Shown here: positions 14,954 to 24,454 of the stretch, piece after piece
How positions within the stretch are numbered: position 1 is the stretch's first letter
Layout: every line of letters starts with the position of its first letter
Source: Bacillota bacterium
Lineage (GTDB): Bacteria; Bacillota; Clostridia; Acetivibrionales; Acetivibrionaceae
Assembly: GCA_023421115.1 (NCBI GenBank)
Contig: JAEZUI010000053.1
Coordinates: 1-46,937, forward strand
DNA length: 46,937 bases
Direction: 5' to 3'
Notes under the pieces: model-generated
The model's input: the letters and a program-made list of their open reading frames with translations, nothing else
Database searches by the model: none
What the model was told of the DNA's origin: nothing
Translations under genes and position numbers: made by a program

Positions 14954-17353
14954 ATGAACTCTAAGAATACTGCTGTTTCAAATGTTAAATCAAGCAAGAA
15001 GAAACAGCAATCAGTGGGGAGAATTATCGGTAATTTTATAAGAATTTTATTTCTTATCGCATTTACCCTAGGGGTTGTTTTTGCGGGTATAGTCGGCGGC
15101 GCAGCTTTTGCTTACATAAAATCTGCCGAACCAATAACTTCCGACCAACTTGTAATTAAAAATCAAACAACTCATGTTTACGACTCTAAAAATAAAGAAA
15201 TTTTATCTCTTCAGGGAGCTCAAAACAGGGAAATGGTTGATATAACTGACATCCCAAGAGATTTGATGGATGCGTTTGTTTCTATAGAAGACAGACGTTT
15301 TTATGAACATCCCGGCGTCGATTATAAGAGATTTGGAAGTGCAGTTTTAAACTATATACTTCCCGGAGGTGATTCTCATGGTGGAAGTACCATTACCCAG
15401 CAAGTTATTAAAAACGTTACAGGTGAAGACAGGCGTTCCATAAAAAGAAAAGTCCAGGAAGCATGGCGAGCAATAGTTCTTGAGCGCAACATAACCAAAG
15501 ATCAAATTCTTGAAATTTACATGAACCTTATATATATGGGTGAGAATTGTTATGGTGTGCAATCCGCATCTAAAACTTATTTCGGTAAGGATGTAAAAGA
15601 CCTTACATTGGCTGAGTGTGCTTCACTCGCCGGAATAACAAATCTTCCAGGAAAATATGATCCCTTCACTACAAAGGGTAGGGAAAACAACTTAAAAAGA
15701 CAAAAGATTATATTAAATGAAATGCATGATCTTGGTTTTATTACCCAGCGGGAATTTGATGACGCCATGAAACAAGAACTTGTTTTTGCAGAATCCAACA
15801 AACGAACTGAGAAAGTTACCAGCGCACAGCCCTATTTTGTGGATCAGGTTATACTGGATGTAAAAAAAGATCTTATGGCTATCGGCTATACAGAAGAGAT
15901 GGCTATCAAAACCATATATAACAACGGACTTAGAATATACACAACTATGGATACAGATATACAAAAAGCTATGGATGAAGCATTTTTGAAAGAGGAATAT
16001 TTCACTAAAGTAAATACTAAGACCAGTCAATCTCCACAAGCAGCAATGGTTATAATCGACCCAAAAACAGGCCAGGTAAAAGCCATGTATGGAGGTGCGG
16101 GAGAAAAAATAGGTATACCTTTTAATAGAGCTACTTCATTAGATAAACAACCAGGTTCATCCATTAAACCTATCGCTGTTTATGGTCCAGCTATTAATGA
16201 AGGCATCATTACCGCTGCGACTGTAATTGATGACGTTCCTGTATACCTAGATGGAGTTGAAAAGGGATTGTACCCACAAAATTCCGGGGGTAGAAATGAT
16301 TATTCTGGACTTACTAGCATACGTATGGGTATCACAAGATCGGTAAACGTAATTGCGGCAAAGGTGTGGCTCAATTATTTAGGTCCCGATTTATCTCTCG
16401 AATACTTAAAGCGGGTGAATATAAGCAGGGATAATGAGCGAAATCTCTCCATATCAATGGGTGGTCTTCAAAAAGGAGTTAGTCCTCTTCAGATGGCTGC
16501 CGCTTATGTTCCTTTTGTAAATAAAGGCATGTACTATGAACCAACAACATATACAAAAGTTGAAGATGCAAACGGAAATACTATTCTAGAGAAAAAACCT
16601 GCCTACAATATTGTGTATGATGAAGTAGCTGCTTTTATAATGGTAGATATGATGAAAGATGTTGTCAAATATGGAACTGCAACCCGTTGTAAACTCCAGG
16701 ATGGAAAAATGCCTACTGCCGGTAAGACCGGTACTACAGACAAAAATACCAACAAATGGTTTGTGGGATACACTCCATATTATGTCGGAGCCACTTGGTA
16801 TGGTTATGATAGAAATGCTTCTCTAGCTTCAGTCGAATATAACAGGGCTCAATTTATTTGGAAAGATGTTATGGAAAAAGTCCACAAGAACTTAGAACCG
16901 GTTGACTTTGAAGTTCCTCCCGGTGTTGTTAAGAGGACTATATGCAAATACTCCGGTAAAGTTGCCACGGAATTGTGCTATAAGGATCCTAGGGGAAGTG
17001 CTGTAAAGGAAGAATACTTCATAAAGGGTACAGAACCTGATGAAGAAGACACTTGCGACATTCACGTACTTGCTAAAGTATGTAAAGATTCTACAGATAT
17101 TTTTGGTAGAAACGTACTTGCTGGGGAATATTGCCCTTACGGTTCAATAATAGAGCAAGTGTTTATACAACGCAAAAAGCCTTACACTCCGGTCAACCCT
17201 GGCGATCCATATCCTAACGATTGGAAATATGAGCTCCCGGCCGCTGAATATTGTAACCAGCATGGCCCTGGAGATGTTGGTCACCAATATAATCCCGGAA
17301 ACGGCTCGGATGATAGATCTTTATTCGACTGGTTCGGTGACTTGTTCCGATAG
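14954..17353 (+). CDS. Class A penicillin-binding protein (PBP1A-like transglycosylase/transpeptidase)
   Basis: This enzyme polymerises and cross-links peptidoglycan at the outer face of the membrane. It has a Lys-rich cytoplasmic start and a transmembrane helix at about 30-55. The GT51 glycosyltransferase has catalytic E112 in EDRRFYEHPG, GGSTITQQ at 143-150 and RKVQEAW. A transpeptidase domain follows with SSIK (402-405, catalytic S402), SVN (463-465) and KTGT (591-594). All catalytic motifs are intact. The C-terminal 150 residues contain paired cysteines and a Pro/Gly/Asp tail. Total length is 799. It is monocistronic behind a duplicated promoter, and a strong hairpin follows. Assignment to class A is secure; the exact orthologue name is not. 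Confidence 0.94.
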   Translation: MNSKNTAVSNVKSSKKKQQSVGRIIGNFIRILFLIAFTLGVVFAGIVGGAAFAYIKSAEPITSDQLVIKNQTTHVYDSKNKEILSLQGAQNREMVDITDIPRDLMDAFVSIEDRRFYEHPGVDYKRFGSAVLNYILPGGDSHGGSTITQQVIKNVTGEDRRSIKRKVQEAWRAIVLERNITKDQILEIYMNLIYMGENCYGVQSASKTYFGKDVKDLTLAECASLAGITNLPGKYDPFTTKGRENNLKRQKIILNEMHDLGFITQREFDDAMKQELVFAESNKRTEKVTSAQPYFVDQVILDVKKDLMAIGYTEEMAIKTIYNNGLRIYTTMDTDIQKAMDEAFLKEEYFTKVNTKTSQSPQAAMVIIDPKTGQVKAMYGGAGEKIGIPFNRATSLDKQPGSSIKPIAVYGPAINEGIITAATVIDDVPVYLDGVEKGLYPQNSGGRNDYSGLTSIRMGITRSVNVIAAKVWLNYLGPDLSLEYLKRVNISRDNERNLSISMGGLQKGVSPLQMAAAYVPFVNKGMYYEPTTYTKVEDANGNTILEKKPAYNIVYDEVAAFIMVDMMKDVVKYGTATRCKLQDGKMPTAGKTGTTDKNTNKWFVGYTPYYVGATWYGYDRNASLASVEYNRAQFIWKDVMEKVHKNLEPVDFEVPPGVVKRTICKYSGKVATELCYKDPRGSAVKEEYFIKGTEPDEEDTCDIHVLAKVCKDSTDIFGRNVLAGEYCPYGSIIEQVFIQRKKPYTPVNPGDPYPNDWKYELPAAEYCNQHGPGDVGHQYNPGNGSDDRSLFDWFGDLFR

Positions 17354-17364
17354 TAATTTTTACA

Positions 17365-17440
17365 TTAGGCAATTTCAAAAAATAACCTATACAGTATTTT
17401 AGTCATAAAGCCCATCATGAAAGCTTAAAAGCTTGCAAAC
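17365..17440. repeat. ATTTCAAAAAAT repeat family, copy 2
   Basis: It begins TTAGGCAATTTCAAAAAATA followed by ACCTATACAGTATTTTAGTC, then ATAAAGCCCATCATGAAAGC with an inner AAGCTT hairpin. It aligns with the reverse complement of the right part of the copy at 27384-27544, including AAGCCCATCA and the hairpin. Its other end seems replaced by the adjacent terminator. Confidence 0.7.
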
Positions 17441-17462
17441 AGGGGAACATTATAATGATTGC

Positions 17463-17507
17463 AAAAGCCAATTATGGAAGCTCAAAAGCTTGCATAATTG
17501 GCTTTTT
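17463..17507 (+). terminator. Strong bidirectional terminator between PBP and permease genes
   Basis: AAAAGCCAATTATG pairs perfectly with CATAATTGGCTTTT around a loop that itself contains AAGCT/AGCTT. With A- and T-runs on either side it can serve both the rightward PBP gene and the leftward exporter operon. Confidence 0.88.
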
Positions 17508-17530
17508 GATAACAGTAAACATATTATTTT

Positions 17531-18742
17531 TTATTCATACCTTAGTGATTCAATTGGATCTAAGTCGGCAGCCTTTTTTGCTGGATAAACACCAAAGACC
17601 AAACCTAATGTAACGGATCCTAAGAACGCTCCTATAATTACTGGAATGTCAACTACAGGAGGTATTTTTATCATCTGAGATATTATATTTCCTGCTAATA
17701 CACCGAGAATTATACCAATCAAACCGCTTATTCCCGTCATGATAATTGATTCCGTTATAAACTGCAACAGAATATCCATCTTCTGTGCTCCTAATGCCTT
17801 TCTGACACCAATCTCCCTTATCCTCTCTGTTACTGAAACTAAAAGTATATTTACAATACCTATTCCACCTACAATGAGGGTTATAATTGCAATTACAAGA
17901 AGGATTGATGAAATAACGCCTAAAACATTTGAAACTACTTTTTGTATATCCTGTGAGCTCTGGGCATAGAACAAATCAGATTTACCTCGTTTCATTTCCA
18001 AAGCCTTTACAATTCTGTCCCCCAACTCTTTAAGACCATCTTCTTCCTCTGTAGATACATCTATGCTTTGAAGGACTTTATTATTAAAATAAATGGTTTG
18101 AAGAGTAGTAATGGGAACATACACCATAGCCGGAACGTTTTCATTATCAAGCATACTTGCATACATCTCACCGTAAGATTTGGTAACACCTACCACCTTC
18201 ATATTAACCAGCTTCCCCCAAGAGGTTTTAAAGGTAATTGTTTCACCCACTATATCAAGTCTTTTGAAATATCTGTTTGCAAAGTATTCATCCACAACTA
18301 TAACGTTTGACTTTGACGTATTGTCAAAGTCGTTAATAAACCTACCCTCTGCCATTTCAACGGCAGAAAAACTTTTATATTGAGAGGATACTCCATACAT
18401 AATGGCATCTCTAGTTTTGTTGCCAATTCTTAGTGAACCGCTTCTCTGTATACTAGCAGCAATATTCTTAATCTCCGGAGCTACCTTCTTTATAGTTTCC
18501 ATATCCTCTAAAGTCAGCATATCCGATTCGCTTATATCGGCTTTTTGATAAGTAATCGTGATGGTATTTGCACCCATTTTCTCAAACTCACTTCCAATAT
18601 AAGACTCTGCTGCATTTCCTATAGCCAATATGGTAATAACCGAAAATACACCCATAATAATCCCTATCATTGTTAAAACAGACCTCAATTTGTTTGCACA
18701 CAAACTGTCAAGAGCCTGTTTGAAGCTTTCAAAAAAACTCAT
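17531..18742 (-). CDS. ABC transporter permease, MacB/FtsX type
   Basis: This is the membrane component of a MacB-like exporter. It has one N-terminal helix (LRSVLTMIGIIMGVFSVITIL, about 19-42), a large extracytoplasmic MacB_PCD domain (about 45-270), and three C-terminal helices (about 280-305, 330-352, 368-390) ending in VFGVYPAKKAADLDPIESLRYE, the family's terminal signature. No ATPase domain is fused, so the separate ATPase at 20069-20803 must serve it. A GGAGGGGG ribosome binding site precedes the ATG. It is the last gene of the leftward run ATPase, adaptor, permease, 14 bp after the adaptor. Confidence 0.93.
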   Translation of the reverse strand: MSFFESFKQALDSLCANKLRSVLTMIGIIMGVFSVITILAIGNAAESYIGSEFEKMGANTITITYQKADISESDMLTLEDMETIKKVAPEIKNIAASIQRSGSLRIGNKTRDAIMYGVSSQYKSFSAVEMAEGRFINDFDNTSKSNVIVVDEYFANRYFKRLDIVGETITFKTSWGKLVNMKVVGVTKSYGEMYASMLDNENVPAMVYVPITTLQTIYFNNKVLQSIDVSTEEEDGLKELGDRIVKALEMKRGKSDLFYAQSSQDIQKVVSNVLGVISSILLVIAIITLIVGGIGIVNILLVSVTERIREIGVRKALGAQKMDILLQFITESIIMTGISGLIGIILGVLAGNIISQMIKIPPVVDIPVIIGAFLGSVTLGLVFGVYPAKKAADLDPIESLRYE

Positions 18743-18756
18743 TCACACCCCCTCCT

Positions 18757-20028
18757 TTATTTATTTTCCAATACTTTTACTTTTACGCCGTCTTTATGTG
18801 TTGGCTGTGGGTCAATAACAACCATATCCCCTTCACTTAAGCCTTCTAAAATTTCACCTGTCATTTCGGATACAAGTCCGAATTTTACTTGCTTTTCAAC
18901 CATAATATTTTCATTATTAATAATATAAGCAAACATATTTCCATCCTTATCTTCTTTGACAATATTTAATGGTGCTGTCAATATGTTTTCCTTTTCATTA
19001 GTGTAAATATCACAGGTAGTACTTAATCCCGGTTTTAAAGCAACTTCCGATTTATCGATGGAAATAAGTACTTCAACAGCAATTTCCTCTCCTCCTGATG
19101 TAACATTAGTCTTTGCAATAGGAGATATACTCTGAACTTTTCCTGATACACCAGTCCCCTCATCAATACTTTCCCCTGTGATCACAACCTTCTGGCCTAT
19201 TTGTACACCCTTCATATTGTATTCGCTCACTCTTGCCCTAATCCTTAAATTATCAGTATTTGATATTTTAAAAGCTGGCATTGCACTGTTTGTAAAAGAA
19301 CCTTGCTGAACATTTGATTCAACAATAATCCCATCGATAGGACTTAATACAGAATTATTTAGCTTTTCTATCTTTCGCTCAAGATCTTTTATGCTTAAAT
19401 CCGTAGCTTTTAAAGTCTCATCCTTAACTTTTTTATCCATATTCTTACTTGATATAGCTGATTCATAACTCAGCTTTGCATTATCTAAAGCCCTCTGCGC
19501 ATCATCTACAACCTTTGAGGAAGCATCCAATTCACTTCTTGAAATCACACTTCGCTCAAAAAGCAATTTATTCTCTTCCAACTTTTTAACAGCATCCGCT
19601 AAAGCAACCTCCGCCGCATTTACAGAGGATTCTGCTCTTTTTATTTCTGCATCTACAGTGGGAGAATTTAAAGATAACTTTTGAACGTTTCTGTCTATTT
19701 TGAGTTTTTCCAGTTGTGAAACCAATTCGTCCATATCAAGCTCCATTAGCTTTTGACCCTTTGTTACTTTGTCATTTATACCAACAAGAAGCTTATTTAT
19801 TTTGAGAGGAGTTTCAACATAAACCTCACCCTTTTCTACTTCTTCAATTTGCCCTGTTGCCGAAACCTTAGTAGAAATCGAACCCTTTTCAATTTTATGA
19901 GCCTTAACGGGATATACAATCCCTTGATTAAATGCCGACTCGAATCCCTTTCCGAAAGTGGTGGCTAAACCTGCCAGACCGACTATAACCAAAACCACAA
20001 TTATTAATATAATGATACCCTTCTTCAT
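18757..20028 (-). CDS. MacA/HlyD-like periplasmic-adaptor-type protein
   Basis: This is an adaptor (membrane-fusion) subunit of a MacAB-like exporter. It has an N-terminal membrane anchor (GIIILIIVVLVIVGLAGLATTF), a first lipoyl half (KIEKGSISTKVSATGQIEEV), and a long helical hairpin (about 95-220, rich in E/K/L). Then come a second lipoyl half (LSPIDGIIVESNVQQGSFTN), a beta-barrel and a C-terminal membrane-proximal domain. Length is typical. The ATG at 20028 has AAGGAGGG upstream; an earlier start at 20049 would swallow it. In diderm bacteria such adaptors meet TolC, and two TolC-like proteins are encoded just upstream here. Confidence 0.92.
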   Translation of the reverse strand: MKKGIIILIIVVLVIVGLAGLATTFGKGFESAFNQGIVYPVKAHKIEKGSISTKVSATGQIEEVEKGEVYVETPLKINKLLVGINDKVTKGQKLMELDMDELVSQLEKLKIDRNVQKLSLNSPTVDAEIKRAESSVNAAEVALADAVKKLEENKLLFERSVISRSELDASSKVVDDAQRALDNAKLSYESAISSKNMDKKVKDETLKATDLSIKDLERKIEKLNNSVLSPIDGIIVESNVQQGSFTNSAMPAFKISNTDNLRIRARVSEYNMKGVQIGQKVVITGESIDEGTGVSGKVQSISPIAKTNVTSGGEEIAVEVLISIDKSEVALKPGLSTTCDIYTNEKENILTAPLNIVKEDKDGNMFAYIINNENIMVEKQVKFGLVSEMTGEILEGLSEGDMVVIDPQPTHKDGVKVKVLENK

Positions 20029-20068
20029 CCTCAGCCCTCCTTGAAGCAAATAGTTTTTTTGTGTTATC

Positions 20069-20803
20069 TCAAGCCATACGTTCCATTTTATTCAACCTGA
20101 TAACCTCTCTTGCATCAAGAGGTTTTTCAACAAGTCTATCCTCTACCATTAATCCATCCTTGAATTTCACAAACCTTTTTGTATGTTCTGCTATATCCGG
20201 TTCATGTGTAACAAGAATTATTGTTACACCCTCTCTATTTAGATCCTGAAAAACTGCCATAACCTCCTCACTAGAATAGCTGTCGAGATTTCCCGTAGGC
20301 TCATCGGCCAGTATAATTGCAGGCTTGTTAACAAGTGCTCTCGCAATCGCAACTCTTTGCTTTTGACCTCCCGACATTTCATTAGGTTTGTGATTCATCC
20401 TATCCTTTAGCGCAACTCTTTCAAGTGCTTCAATAGCCCTTTTTCTTCTCTCCTTCGCGCCTATGCCTGCATAAATCATAGGAAGTTCTACATTACGCAA
20501 GGCAGTCATTCTAGGCAGAAGGTTAAACGACTGAAATACAAAACCTATTTTGAGGTTTCTTATTTTTGCCAACTCCTTTGCGTCCAACTTCGAAATATCT
20601 ACACCATCTAGTTGATAACGCCCGGAAGTTGACCGATCAAGACAACCTATAATATTCATTAACGTTGACTTACCGGAACCGGACGGTCCCATTATTGAAA
20701 TAAATTCACCTTTATCGATAGACAAATCCACATGTCTTAGAGCTGAAACCGATATCTTCCCATTTTTATACACTTTACCTAAATCACTAATATTGATAAT
20801 CAT
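20069..20803 (-). CDS. ABC transporter ATPase, MacB/LolD type
   Basis: The ATPase powers the MacB-like permease. Walker A GPSGSGKST is at 39-47, the signature MSGGQKQRVAIARAL starts at 143, Walker B and the glutamate are in LADEPTG (165-171), and the H-loop is in VTHEPDIA. The N-terminal VYKNGKISVSALRHVDLSI and the ERVALKDRMNHKPNEMSGGQ stretch are the hallmark of the MacB/LolD/YknY branch. It is the first of three tightly ordered genes (gaps of 40 and 14 bp). Antimicrobial peptide or lipid-like molecule export is the usual role of relatives, but the cargo is unknown. Confidence 0.95.
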   Translation of the reverse strand: MIINISDLGKVYKNGKISVSALRHVDLSIDKGEFISIMGPSGSGKSTLMNIIGCLDRSTSGRYQLDGVDISKLDAKELAKIRNLKIGFVFQSFNLLPRMTALRNVELPMIYAGIGAKERRKRAIEALERVALKDRMNHKPNEMSGGQKQRVAIARALVNKPAIILADEPTGNLDSYSSEEVMAVFQDLNREGVTIILVTHEPDIAEHTKRFVKFKDGLMVEDRLVEKPLDAREVIRLNKMERMA

Positions 20804-20850
20804 CTCTCTATCACCTACCTAATATTTTTGTTAACTTAATGTTTTTTTGA

Positions 20851-20878
20851 ATCATACTACATTTTCAATTTTCAACAA
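20851..20878 (-). promoter_or_regulatory. Possible promoter of the MacAB-like exporter genes
   Basis: Leftward, TTGTTG (20873-20878), a 16-bp spacer and TATGAT (20851-20856) lie about 50 bp ahead of the ATPase gene. It suggests the exporter genes can be transcribed separately from proB and the TolC-like genes. Confidence 0.45.
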
Positions 20879-20961
20879 ATCATGTAAATGTATCTATTAA
20901 ACTCAAAACACTAATAATAAGATACTTTAGCATCCATAAACCGGAAGTAACTATTCTAAAA

Positions 20962-21012
20962 GTGAACTAAATTATTGCCAGAACTAAATCTTCTCTCAAT
21001 AAAATAGTTCAC
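20962..21012 (-). terminator. Inverted repeat after the TolC-like genes
   Basis: GTGAACTA (20962-20969) and TAGTTCAC (21005-21012) are a perfect 8-bp inverted pair separated by 35 bp, about 50 bp after the last TolC-like stop. The leftward flank is CTTTTAG, so it is only a weak terminator candidate. Confidence 0.35.
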
Positions 21013-21063
21013 AAAAAGCTAAGAAACTCAAATATATTTCATATTTTTCTTAAAAACTCTTCT

Positions 21064-22149
21064 TTATTTTACATATAAGGTATCAAACTCAGCCTTTACT
21101 GTATTGTAATTGTAGATTGCAAGATAAGTCTGGTATTGGGCATCTAAATACTTTTCTTTAGCGTTCAACACTTCTTCTTTGCTTACTAATCCCTTTTCAA
21201 ACTTAAACTCTTCATTACTCAATTTGTTTTTATTAATTGTTTGCCACTTTTGAGCTAACTCCACTTTATCTTTAGCAGTAAGCATATCATTATATTTATT
21301 TCTGATGGACACTTCGAGATTAGCCTTAGCATCTTCAAAATCAACTTTTGCATTTTCTAAATTCAGCATATTCCCATCATATGTAACCGTACCTTGCTCG
21401 TAGTCCTCTTTTGTAAGCTCCATTGTCTTCTCACTTGCTATTAATTCCTCACTTTTTATGAATAACTCAACATCATTGTTCAAAGCATTTTCAACAACCT
21501 TTTCAATATCAACCTTTGCTATTGAAGCAAGAGACAGATTATCCTTGATCTCTATCAGATCCTCATCCATTTCAAGACCTAAAACTCTTTTAAGTTCAAG
21601 ATTTGCAGCTTCAAGCTTTTTTGCAATTTTGTTTACATCAATCGCCTTTAAATCAAGAGCATATTTCGCATCATACAAATCATTTTCGGTCAATTTGCCT
21701 TCCTTAAGACGAACTTCAGCCATTTTATATTTCTCATCTAAAATATCCTGTTTGCCCTTTTCAGCCTCAAGTTCCTTTTTTATCAGCAACATATTAGATG
21801 TGGCCTTGTATACTTCAAGTTCGAGTTTCTTTATATTTTCTTCCTTAGTTCTCTTTGCATATTCCAAATCTGCAGCAGCTTTTACAGTACTAACCTCTTT
21901 AGCTATTTTGTTATTTAATTTATCGATTTTTGTATTAGCTCCTGTGCTTTTATTAGCATCTTTTTCAGCATCTTTGAGGGCAGTTTCCTTAGTCTTGATA
22001 GTTAAATCATCTACGGCTGCCTGCTTACTATTGGCAGTTGCTAAAGTCTTTGATTCTGATATGGAGAATTTCAGACCTTCCACTGCAAATGCAGTTGTTA
22101 TGGTTGTTATAAATAATATAGTCACTATTAAACTTATTCTCTTCTTCAT
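21064..22149 (-). CDS. TolC-like secreted coiled-coil protein (second copy)
   Basis: A signal peptide (KKRISLIVTILFITTITTAFA) is followed by about 335 residues of almost continuous alpha-helix arranged as two repeats, the pattern of the outer membrane efflux (TolC/OEP) family. Features include KGLVSKEEVLNAKEKYLDAQ near the C-terminus, matching the OEP motif G..s..dvl.a...l..A. The beta-barrel strands of true TolC are not evident and the chain (362) is shorter than TolC (about 450). I start at the ATG at 22149 with AAAGGAG upstream. It follows its paralogue by 13 bp and precedes the MacAB-like genes. In a single-membrane host it cannot form an outer-membrane duct, so an envelope-spanning or surface role is inferred. 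Confidence 0.8.
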   Translation of the reverse strand: MKKRISLIVTILFITTITTAFAVEGLKFSISESKTLATANSKQAAVDDLTIKTKETALKDAEKDANKSTGANTKIDKLNNKIAKEVSTVKAAADLEYAKRTKEENIKKLELEVYKATSNMLLIKKELEAEKGKQDILDEKYKMAEVRLKEGKLTENDLYDAKYALDLKAIDVNKIAKKLEAANLELKRVLGLEMDEDLIEIKDNLSLASIAKVDIEKVVENALNNDVELFIKSEELIASEKTMELTKEDYEQGTVTYDGNMLNLENAKVDFEDAKANLEVSIRNKYNDMLTAKDKVELAQKWQTINKNKLSNEEFKFEKGLVSKEEVLNAKEKYLDAQYQTYLAIYNYNTVKAEFDTLYVK

Positions 22150-22162
22150 AAAATCCACTCCT

Positions 22163-23317
22163 TTAATATGCAGGACCTAATCCTGCTGCTTCTTCAAGCT
22201 TCATTATTTTTGTGTTATAACTGTATATCACAAGCTCTTTTGCATTTTCTATCTCGTCTATTCCAATCTCCATTTCATCGAGCACGATTTTAGCTATAAA
22301 GCCTCCATCATACTGGGTTTTCAATTTGTCTAAGGTTCTTTTTTGCATTTTTATCGTCTCTGTAGTACTCTCAAGATTATGCAAATCTTCATTAATTTCT
22401 ATATAAGCCTTTTTAATCTCATTTTCAATATCAAACTTTGTTTTTTCCAATTTAACCTTGAGGACTTCGATTTCCAGCACTAAATCCTCGTATTGGTCCT
22501 CTAAACTGTAACTTTTCCCAAAGAGTCTGCTGCTTGTAAAAATACCCTTTTTTAACTCTTTTAGTCTTATTTCTTCCTCGATATTTTTTATTTCAAGTCT
22601 TTCATTAAGTGCATTCTCAATGTAATACTCCAATGGTTTGAAGGTTAAATCCCTTGTAAACTCATCAAATTTGACCGTCTCATACACTGTAGATATTTCA
22701 ACTCCCAACATGGAATTTAGAGACCTCATCATGTTCTCCCTGTTCCGTATTGCTTCTTCTACAGCTTTTTCAGCTTTTAACTGTTCATATTCCGACTCTT
22801 CCAAATCCTGCTTTGTAATTAAGCCTTGATCAAATTTCAGCTGATTAATATTATGTTTATTTTTAGCCAGCTCAAACTTTCTATTAACAATTTCAATATC
22901 TTTATCTGACTTCATTAAACCAAGATATAAATCACGCAAACCTAAAGCCAGTGTTTTCTCAGTAACGGTTTTATTCTTGCCCATCATCCCCCAATAATAC
23001 TTAAGTTCTTCAGGCATGTGTTCTTTCATAACCGTTAAATCCAATCGCAAATAATCATCAAAACTATAAAAAAACTCCATTTTCCCGAACTTATAAACCA
23101 CTCCATCGGTTCTTAAATTTTTTGTATTCTGGACTGCCGAATTATAGTTTAAGAACATTTTTCTTTCTTCAAAACCAAGCTTTTTTAGTGTCCTATTGTT
23201 CGCAATCATGGCCGACTTTGCTTTATCATATGTAATCACATTACTATTCTCACCATTTACCGGTAGCATAAGACCAACCATACTTACAATTAAAATCATT
23301 GAAATTACCTTTTTCAA
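22163..23317 (-). CDS. TolC-like secreted coiled-coil protein (first copy)
   Basis: An N-terminal signal peptide (about 1-22, KKVISMILIVSMVGLMLPVNG) precedes long helices. OEP-family features are visible: KFDQGLITKQDLEESEYEQL, RSLNSMLGVE and YDGGFIAKIVLDEMEIGIDE. It starts with TTG that overlaps the proB stop as TTGA (23314-23317), with AAGGAGGTGA inside the proB end, so translation is coupled. It is related to the following gene in architecture but divergent in sequence. Function in exporting with the downstream MacAB-like proteins is likely by context and not shown by sequence. Confidence 0.8.
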   Translation of the reverse strand: MKKVISMILIVSMVGLMLPVNGENSNVITYDKAKSAMIANNRTLKKLGFEERKMFLNYNSAVQNTKNLRTDGVVYKFGKMEFFYSFDDYLRLDLTVMKEHMPEELKYYWGMMGKNKTVTEKTLALGLRDLYLGLMKSDKDIEIVNRKFELAKNKHNINQLKFDQGLITKQDLEESEYEQLKAEKAVEEAIRNRENMMRSLNSMLGVEISTVYETVKFDEFTRDLTFKPLEYYIENALNERLEIKNIEEEIRLKELKKGIFTSSRLFGKSYSLEDQYEDLVLEIEVLKVKLEKTKFDIENEIKKAYIEINEDLHNLESTTETIKMQKRTLDKLKTQYDGGFIAKIVLDEMEIGIDEIENAKELVIYSYNTKIMKLEEAAGLGPAY

Positions 23318-24147
23318 GGTGTCACCTCCTTATGTAAAAAAACAGAACCTATATCCTCTCCATCAACTATTTGCAATATTACATTAGGATCTTCCCCATT
23401 TGCAATTACCATATCTATACCGGCACACGTTGCTATTTTTGCGGCCGTAAGTTTTGTAACCATGCCCCCTGTACCTCTTGAAGAACCTACACCTCCTGCA
23501 CACTGTTCTATTTCTGGGGTAATTTCTTTTATGACGGAAATGAGCTTTGAACAATTGTTTTTTCTAGGATCACAATCATAAAATCCATCAATATCCGATA
23601 GTATTATAAGTAAATCCGCATTTACAAGCTCTCCAACCATAGCCGATAGAGTGTCATTATCTCCAAAAACTCTGTTTACGCCTGATTCAATCTCATCTAC
23701 CGCAACGGAGTCATTTTCATTTACAATGGGAATAATTCCTTTTTCTATCAAAGTCTCAAAGGTATTGATAACATGTTCCCTACCCTCATGGTTCTCTACT
23801 ATATCACGGGTAAGAAGAATCTGCCCTACAACGTGCCCATACTCCGAAAAGAACTTGTCGTATATATGCATCAATTCAAGTTGACCTACTGCTGCTACTG
23901 CCTGTTTCTCTCTGACCGTCTTAGGCTTACTTTGAAGCTTCAGTTTGCTAACTCCAACTCCTATTGCTCCGGAAGTAACGAGAACTACTTCTTTTTCCTG
24001 ATTTGCAAGATCCGATAGCACCCTTACGAGCTTATCAATTCTTGTAAAATTAATCCTGCCATTTTCATAGGTTAGTGTAGATGTCCCAACTTTAACAACA
24101 ATCCTTTTTGCTTTATTTAGCCCTTTACGCAATTCTATATCGCTCAT
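23314..24147 (-). CDS. proB: Glutamate 5-kinase, short form without PUA domain
   Basis: It phosphorylates glutamate in the first step of proline synthesis. The amino-acid kinase fold shows RIVVKVGTSTLTYENG near the start, VTSGAIGVGVSKL, NENDSVAVDEI, FGDNDTLSAMV and GTGGMVTKLTAAKIA. At 277 residues it ends after the kinase domain, so the C-terminal PUA domain of E. coli-type enzymes (about 367 residues) is absent, as in several other bacteria. No proA lies in the window. Its stop codon overlaps the TTG start of a TolC-like gene, an odd pairing of a biosynthetic and an envelope gene. Confidence 0.93.
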   Translation of the reverse strand: MSDIELRKGLNKAKRIVVKVGTSTLTYENGRINFTRIDKLVRVLSDLANQEKEVVLVTSGAIGVGVSKLKLQSKPKTVREKQAVAAVGQLELMHIYDKFFSEYGHVVGQILLTRDIVENHEGREHVINTFETLIEKGIIPIVNENDSVAVDEIESGVNRVFGDNDTLSAMVGELVNADLLIILSDIDGFYDCDPRKNNCSKLISVIKEITPEIEQCAGGVGSSRGTGGMVTKLTAAKIATCAGIDMVIANGEDPNVILQIVDGEDIGSVFLHKEVTP

Positions 24148-24454
24148 TTGACTTTCCCCTTCAAGATTTTCTATACATTATACTCTATTCTAACAATTAT
24201 ACTATAAATATTTAAAAAAGTTTAAAGTATTAATAAAATTTAATAATTTTGTTAATTAAATCGGCAAAATCCCGAAATAATTGTATACCAAAAGCATCAG
24301 AAAATTCAGTAAATATTACCTATACCAAATTAAGCTTTAGGTCCTACAAAAAAAGTAAATTTTTTTGACGTAACCCTCGAATTATATAATAGAGGCTCTA
24401 TAAGCAAACAAGAACATCTTTATTGTTAAAATAAACCAACAGGAGGTTTTAGTA
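24148..24454. other. Divergent intergenic region between proB and the TadG-like gene
   Basis: AT-rich. A TTGACG at 24365-24370 and TATAAT at 24385-24390 face the TadG-like gene with an unusually short 14-bp spacer. ACAGGAGG follows just before its start. I saw no T-box or other riboswitch before proB. Confidence 0.45.

Noticed and set aside
24148..24454. T-box or other riboswitch upstream of proB or the TadG-like gene
   Set aside because: No T-box core (AGGGTGG-ACCGCG) or c-di-GMP aptamer pattern could be seen.
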